From NCBI GenBank assembly GCA_963931525.1, contig OZ007023.1, forward strand, positions 1,302,001 to 1,366,000: a DNA stretch of 64,000 nucleotides, written 5' to 3'. A model generated the notes under the pieces. The model ran no database searches. It was not told where the DNA came from and saw only the letters and a list, made by a program, of their open reading frames with translations. This DNA comes from Fimenecus sp900545625 (GTDB lineage Bacteria; Bacillota; Clostridia; Oscillospirales; Acutalibacteraceae). Position numbers and translations under genes: made by a program. How positions within the stretch are numbered: the first letter of the stretch is position 1; each line of letters opens with the position of its first letter. Below, piece after piece: positions 60,335 to 64,000 of this stretch.

Positions 60335-61855
60335 ATGCTGTATTTATCCAAAAGCAAATATTGCGCATTGTGGCAGTGCCCGAAGCTGGCTTGGCTGCAA
60401 AAATACAAACCGGAGGAAATGACGGTCGACTCCGGCGCACTGTCCCGCATGGAAACCGGCAACGAGGTCGGCGACCTGGCCATGGGCTTGTTCGGCGATT
60501 ATGTCGAGGTGACCGCCTATAACGGGGATAAGCTGGATCTTACGAAGATGATCGAAAATACAAAGGCAGAAATGGCAAAAGGCACGCCCATCCTCTGCGA
60601 AGCGTCTTTCGACTATAACGGGCTTTATTGCGCTGTGGATATTTTGAAACAGGAAGACGGCGGCTGGGCTGTTTATGAGGTGAAAAGCTCCACGCACGAG
60701 GATAAGGCGGTGTATATCGCCGACGTAGCGTATCAAAAGTATGTTCTGGAGCATTGCGGCGTATCGGTTACGGGAACGTATCTAGTCACCCTGAACGGCG
60801 ATTATGTGTTTGACGGTACGCCGGATATCCACCGGCTTTTCAAAATCACCGATGTGGCGCAGAGGGTAAAAGCGGAAGAAAAGAATATCGAACCAAATTT
60901 GTCTGTCGCCGAACGTCTGCTTGCGTCCAAAGAAGAGCCGGACATCGATTTGGCCGACCGCTGCAATCAACCGCATCCCTGCGGTTTTTGGCAGTACTGC
61001 ACGCGGCATCTTCCGAAGCCCTGCGTGTTCGATCTTTATCGGATGCCCTTCGCGAAAAAGCTGGAATTTTATAAAAAGGGGAAGATCACATTTCCGGATC
61101 TGCTGCACGATCCCGGGATCACCAACGAAACCCAGCTGCGGCAGATGCAATACGCCGTAACCGACTGCGGTACATATGTGGCCAAAGAGAAAATCCGGGA
61201 TTTTCTTAAAACGCTGTCCTATCCGCTGTATTTTCTCGACTTTGAGACGATGCAGCCGGCGATCCCCCGATTTATCGGGACAACGCCGTACATGCAGCTC
61301 CCGTTTCAGTATTCGCTGCACTATATCGAGCGGGAGGGCGGCGAACCGAAGCACACGGAATTTCTTGCAGAATCCGGGAGCGACCCGCGGCGAGAGCTTG
61401 CCGAGCGGCTTTGCGCGGATATCCCGGCGGATGCCTGCGTAACGGCGTATAATAAGAAATTTGAATGTGGGCGTATTCGGGAGCTGGCAGCCGCCTTCCC
61501 GGATCTGGCGGAACATCTGCTTAACATCGAAAGGAATATACGCGACCTGCTCGACCCGTTTCAGAAGGGGTACTATTACAACCGCGCTATGGGCGGTTCA
61601 TTCTCCATCAAAAGTGTGCTGCCCGCCGTTTTCCCGGACGACCCGACGCTGGATTATCACAACTTGGAGGGCGTGCATCACGGCGGGGAGGCCATGGAGC
61701 TTTTCCCGAAGATCAAAGACCTGCCGCCGGAGGAGCAGAAAAAAGCACGGCATGACCTGCTGAAATATTGCGAACTGGATACGTTCGCCATGGTGAAGGT
61801 GTGGCAGGAGCTTGTGCGGGTGTCAAAAGAAAATGAGGAGGAAGAAAATGGATAA
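60335..61855 (+). CDS. DUF2779 protein: Cas4-like nuclease fused to DEDD exonuclease
   Basis: 506 residues. N-terminal half: Cas4/RecB-like PD-(D/E)XK nuclease with YCALWQCPKLAW (Cys10, Cys15), GLYCAVDIL (Asp102), VYEVKSST (Glu115, Lys117), the Q motif YQKYVLEH (Gln134, Tyr136) and a Cys cluster at 210, 216, 222 and 230 (RCNQPHPCGFWQYC) fit for an Fe-S cluster. C-terminal half: DnaQ-like exonuclease with YFLDFETM (Asp302, Glu304), an internal acidic NIRDLLDPF and KYCELDTFAM (Asp482). Start 60335 has a strong ribosome site and promoter. It overlaps the next gene by 8 bp, so they act together. Function undescribed as far as I know. Confidence 0.82.
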   Translation: MLYLSKSKYCALWQCPKLAWLQKYKPEEMTVDSGALSRMETGNEVGDLAMGLFGDYVEVTAYNGDKLDLTKMIENTKAEMAKGTPILCEASFDYNGLYCAVDILKQEDGGWAVYEVKSSTHEDKAVYIADVAYQKYVLEHCGVSVTGTYLVTLNGDYVFDGTPDIHRLFKITDVAQRVKAEEKNIEPNLSVAERLLASKEEPDIDLADRCNQPHPCGFWQYCTRHLPKPCVFDLYRMPFAKKLEFYKKGKITFPDLLHDPGITNETQLRQMQYAVTDCGTYVAKEKIRDFLKTLSYPLYFLDFETMQPAIPRFIGTTPYMQLPFQYSLHYIEREGGEPKHTEFLAESGSDPRRELAERLCADIPADACVTAYNKKFECGRIRELAAAFPDLAEHLLNIERNIRDLLDPFQKGYYYNRAMGGSFSIKSVLPAVFPDDPTLDYHNLEGVHHGGEAMELFPKIKDLPPEEQKKARHDLLKYCELDTFAMVKVWQELVRVSKENEEEENG

Positions 61856-62749
61856 TAACGCTCATGCCCCTGATTCCGTTCGCAATAATTTTTGGGACGG
61901 AAAGATCAAAGATGAACAGCATTCTTTCTTGACTGAAGACGGAAAATTAAATGATAACGGCATAAAAGCAGCGGTTCAGCGCGCATTCGGTGATCTCTCC
62001 GTTCGCACCATGACACGAAAGGGGACCGGGAAAATTCCCTGCAAAGATTTTTATACGGAGGTCTGTGAAAAAGAGGAATACAAATTTTTGCATCATATAA
62101 AAATCTGGTTTGAAAGCGAAGAAAAAGTTACAGCAAAGGCATATGACAAATGGCATGAAGAAGCCGGTGATATCATATTGAATTTTTTAAGAACCCAATA
62201 CGAAGATAGTTCCGTAACCTATGGCAAGGCGCAGAAAGTCGTCAATATGACCATGAAGTATTTGTATTGCCTGAAAGGCGCCGAACAGGAACAATATAAA
62301 GAGAAATTCCAATACTGCCATATGCCTCTCGATTCGTTCATGCTGGAATGGTTTTGGCGCGAGGTCGCCGTATGGTACAACCAACCGGAAGTAAGGGAAA
62401 GTAAAAAATTTTTCGGGGAAAAATCCCGACCTGGAGCACGATGCAGAACGATGGAACAACGTGCTATCCATATTCCTTTTTTGTAAAGACGATCCGTGAT
62501 TATTTCAGTAGTGATGTTGCAAAGAAAAACTATAATAATTTGACCCCGTTCCAAGCGGAATTCTATATTTGGCCGGAGATACAAATTTGCCTTTCCGCGG
62601 AAGAATTGCTTTCCCGGCTGACAAGCGCATCAGGAATAACGTCTGACGAAAGAAAAACACAGATAGGATGCACAATGAAAGAAAAGTTGGATGAAGTGAA
62701 AAAAGCCATGAAGAAATATGAAAGCCTATCCAACGATATAAATCCATAA
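61848..62749 (+). pseudogene. unknown partner of the DUF2779 protein, frameshifted
   Basis: The first frame runs MDNNAHAPDSVRNNFWDGKI to RESKKFFGEK (about 190 residues); the -1 frame continues IPTWSTMQNDGTTCYPYSFF to YESLSNDINP (stop 62749). A single A lost from the run at about 62420-62424 (GAAAAATC, where GAAAAAATC restores frame) explains it. The joined protein would be about 300 residues, highly charged and helical, without membrane segments or known motifs. The ATG overlaps the DUF2779 stop by 8 bp, with GAGGAGG in front, so translational coupling is expected. Not recognised. Confidence 0.65.
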
Positions 62750-62756
62750 AACCACA

Positions 62757-62797
62757 AGCACGAAGCCGACATCCCTCTGGGATGCCGGCTTCGTGCT
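62757..62797. terminator. stem-loop between convergent island and WYL gene
   Basis: Perfect 12-bp outer stem AGCACGAAGCCG / CGGCTTCGTGCT with a continuing inner stem CATCCC/GGGATG; no strong T-run. Confidence 0.6.
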
Positions 62798-62899
62798 GCA
62801 AGGCGAGAATTTAACTTTTGTAAATGTAAGCGCGATGTCCCAACAGCTTCCTGTGCGGCGGGAAACCATTTTCCGCGTGCAGTGCTGTTTTTCAGCGCA

Positions 62900-63904
62900 T
62901 TATCGGTTTGCGGGGTCGCTTGCTATGCTATATTTTTTCTGCGCTTTTTCTAAGTTTTCTTTGATCTTTTCCCGCAATTCTGTCGGTGCGGTGATCTCCA
63001 CATAGTTGATATACTGCATTGCCCAGTGTTCCATGGCCAGCATACTGGCCTTCAGGCTGACCTTGACCTTATCATCGTCCAGCGGCTGAAGGCGGATATC
63101 CGTACCGAACCAGTCGATGACCTGGTCGATGATATGCCGTTCGGCAAGCATTTCCACAGTGCGCGGCTTGTCGTTAAACATATACGGCAGCGAAGCGGCG
63201 AGCTCCTTGTAATTTATGCCGTTTTCGTATCCTTTGACCGACCGCAGCGGCGTGAGCGGACGATCTGTCAGCTGCATGCCTGTAATGCGGTCCAGTCGAT
63301 AGAACACAACATCCTTCCAATACTCGTTTCGCGCCATTAAATAATAGCGCTGGTTGTGCAGAAAAAGCTGGTACGGGGAGGCGAAATGCGACGCCGATTT
63401 ATGCAGTTTCTTATCCGTGCCGTACCGATTGTAGTCAAACGCGATCTGTTTGCCCTGTTCGATCGCATCATCAATAATCTCTATGTTGTAAAACAGGGCC
63501 TGATTCTCCGTTTTGCACCACTCGTTGACCGTGTAAATGTTTTTGACATGTGCACGGAAGTATTGATTGGAAAGCCCACACAGCCGTTCGATCAAATCTG
63601 CGGAATGCTTCGCCGTGATATATTTGCTGCAAAGCACGCCGTCAATGAGCATGTGCAGCTCCGAATCCTCAAACCGTCTGCCTTCGAGATAACTGCCGTT
63701 GCGCCGGGATTCAATATCTATGCCGGCTTCTCGCAAAAGGGAAATATTTCGGCTGATGGCTTTGCGCTCGATCACGATGCCGTAGTCGCGTTCGAGATGT
63801 TCGGCAATGTCCTCCTGCGTCAGGGGATGATCGCAGTCGCTGTGTTTTTCAAATATTTGCAAAATGCGCAGCAGGGCCAATTTTTTCGGTTCCAGATTGT
63901 CCAT
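62900..63904 (-). CDS. WYL-domain transcriptional regulator
   Basis: 334 residues. An N-terminal winged helix (PKKLALLRILQIFEKHSDCD, then TQEDIAEHLERDYG) is followed by the WYL ligand-binding domain (~135-250: SPYQLFLHNQRYYLMARNEY and FYRLDRITGMQLTDRPL) and a C-terminal WCX part. WYL proteins sense nucleic acids or nucleotides and often repress defence or DNA-damage genes. It is convergent with the 58-62.7 kb island and may control it. ATG 63904 is preferred over GTG 63916 because AAGGGG is then well spaced. Confidence 0.88.
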   Translation of the reverse strand: MDNLEPKKLALLRILQIFEKHSDCDHPLTQEDIAEHLERDYGIVIERKAISRNISLLREAGIDIESRRNGSYLEGRRFEDSELHMLIDGVLCSKYITAKHSADLIERLCGLSNQYFRAHVKNIYTVNEWCKTENQALFYNIEIIDDAIEQGKQIAFDYNRYGTDKKLHKSASHFASPYQLFLHNQRYYLMARNEYWKDVVFYRLDRITGMQLTDRPLTPLRSVKGYENGINYKELAASLPYMFNDKPRTVEMLAERHIIDQVIDWFGTDIRLQPLDDDKVKVSLKASMLAMEHWAMQYINYVEITAPTELREKIKENLEKAQKKYSIASDPANR

Positions 63905-63937
63905 TGCAGAAAACACCCCTTACAGTATATGGATTCT

Positions 63938-63966
63938 ATTGTACCATAAACGGCGCATTCCGACAA
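63938..63966 (-). promoter_or_regulatory. promoter of the WYL regulator
   Basis: On the minus strand TTGTCG (63961-63966), a 17-bp spacer and TACAAT (63938-63943), 34 bp before ATG 63904. Confidence 0.7.
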
Positions 63967-64000
63967 TCCGACCGTGAAAAAATATAGATTTTTTACTTCT

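Overview
The window looks like a chromosomal segment of a strictly anaerobic gut or rumen Clostridia, most likely Oscillospiraceae/Ruminococcaceae-like. The reasons are GC-rich codon use, Gram-positive Shine-Dalgarno sites (AAAGGAGG), a reverse rubrerythrin behind a PerR-like regulator, an [FeFe]-hydrogenase-like regulatory cluster, and many glycoside hydrolases for plant and mucin glycans. Genus cannot be fixed from the sequence alone.

Layout. 1-7.2 kb: the end of an ABC exporter operon, a repeat inserted in its terminator, a tiny 36-residue ORF with its own near-consensus promoter and terminator, a response regulator/ABC ATPase/permease/sensor kinase module (peptide-antibiotic type), and a PerR-like repressor with reverse rubrerythrin under a 7-1-7 operator. 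7.3-14.6 kb: an XRE regulator, a Cys-rich small protein, a GH43-like/GPH transporter/permuted GH3 sugar operon, tRNA-Leu and a DUF3089-type lipoprotein. 14.8-16.2 kb: an IS3-family element with 3-bp target duplication. 16.5-26.2 kb: a complete type I-C CRISPR-Cas locus (cas3-cas5-cas8c[internal cas11]-cas7-cas4-cas1-cas2-array). Its cas1 carries a one-base frameshift, its array has 18 intact repeats in block-wise sequence variants, and the distal end is decayed. 26.3-44 kb: GH28, a tRNA-Arg/His/Gln operon, a RodA/FHA/FtsW-like/PBP cell-wall operon, tsaE-tsaB-rpiB, upp, GH30, a hypoxanthine-DNA glycosylase, GH2, a GNAT enzyme and GH36. 44.3-49.1 kb: a chimeric TrkA-TrkH gene diverging from a DRTGG/RsbW-like/hydrogenase-like/TIGR04076/DRTGG/PHP operon. 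49.2-52.7 kb: two divergent genes resembling GH101 and GH129, suggesting O-glycan (alpha-GalNAc) use. 53.7-62.8 kb: tRNA-Met and tRNA-Trp followed by a decayed accessory island: tnpV remnant, DnaG-like primase lacking its zinc domain, broken metallophosphoesterase, lipoprotein, Mrr-like nuclease, soluble FtsH-like protease, orphan PolC-type PHP domain, a Cas4-like/DEDD exonuclease fusion (DUF2779) and a frameshifted partner. The window ends with a WYL regulator.

How the parts work together. The sugar genes form at least five dispersed units for arabinan/xylan, beta-glucoside, pectin, galactoside and perhaps mucin breakdown. The CRISPR locus could interfere but perhaps not acquire, because cas1 is broken. 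The 58-63 kb group (AAA protease, Cas4-like/exonuclease fusion, unknown partner, convergent WYL regulator) is the best candidate for an undescribed defence or DNA-processing system.

Two signals deserve most attention. Two tRNA genes (Arg and Trp) are each followed, after 54-56 nt, by a hairpin-rich cassette that starts with the inverse complement of the T-arm and ends with a copy of that tRNA's 3' end including CCA. Separately, three genes are broken by single-base losses in short homopolymers. These could be real decay or consensus errors and need raw-read checking.
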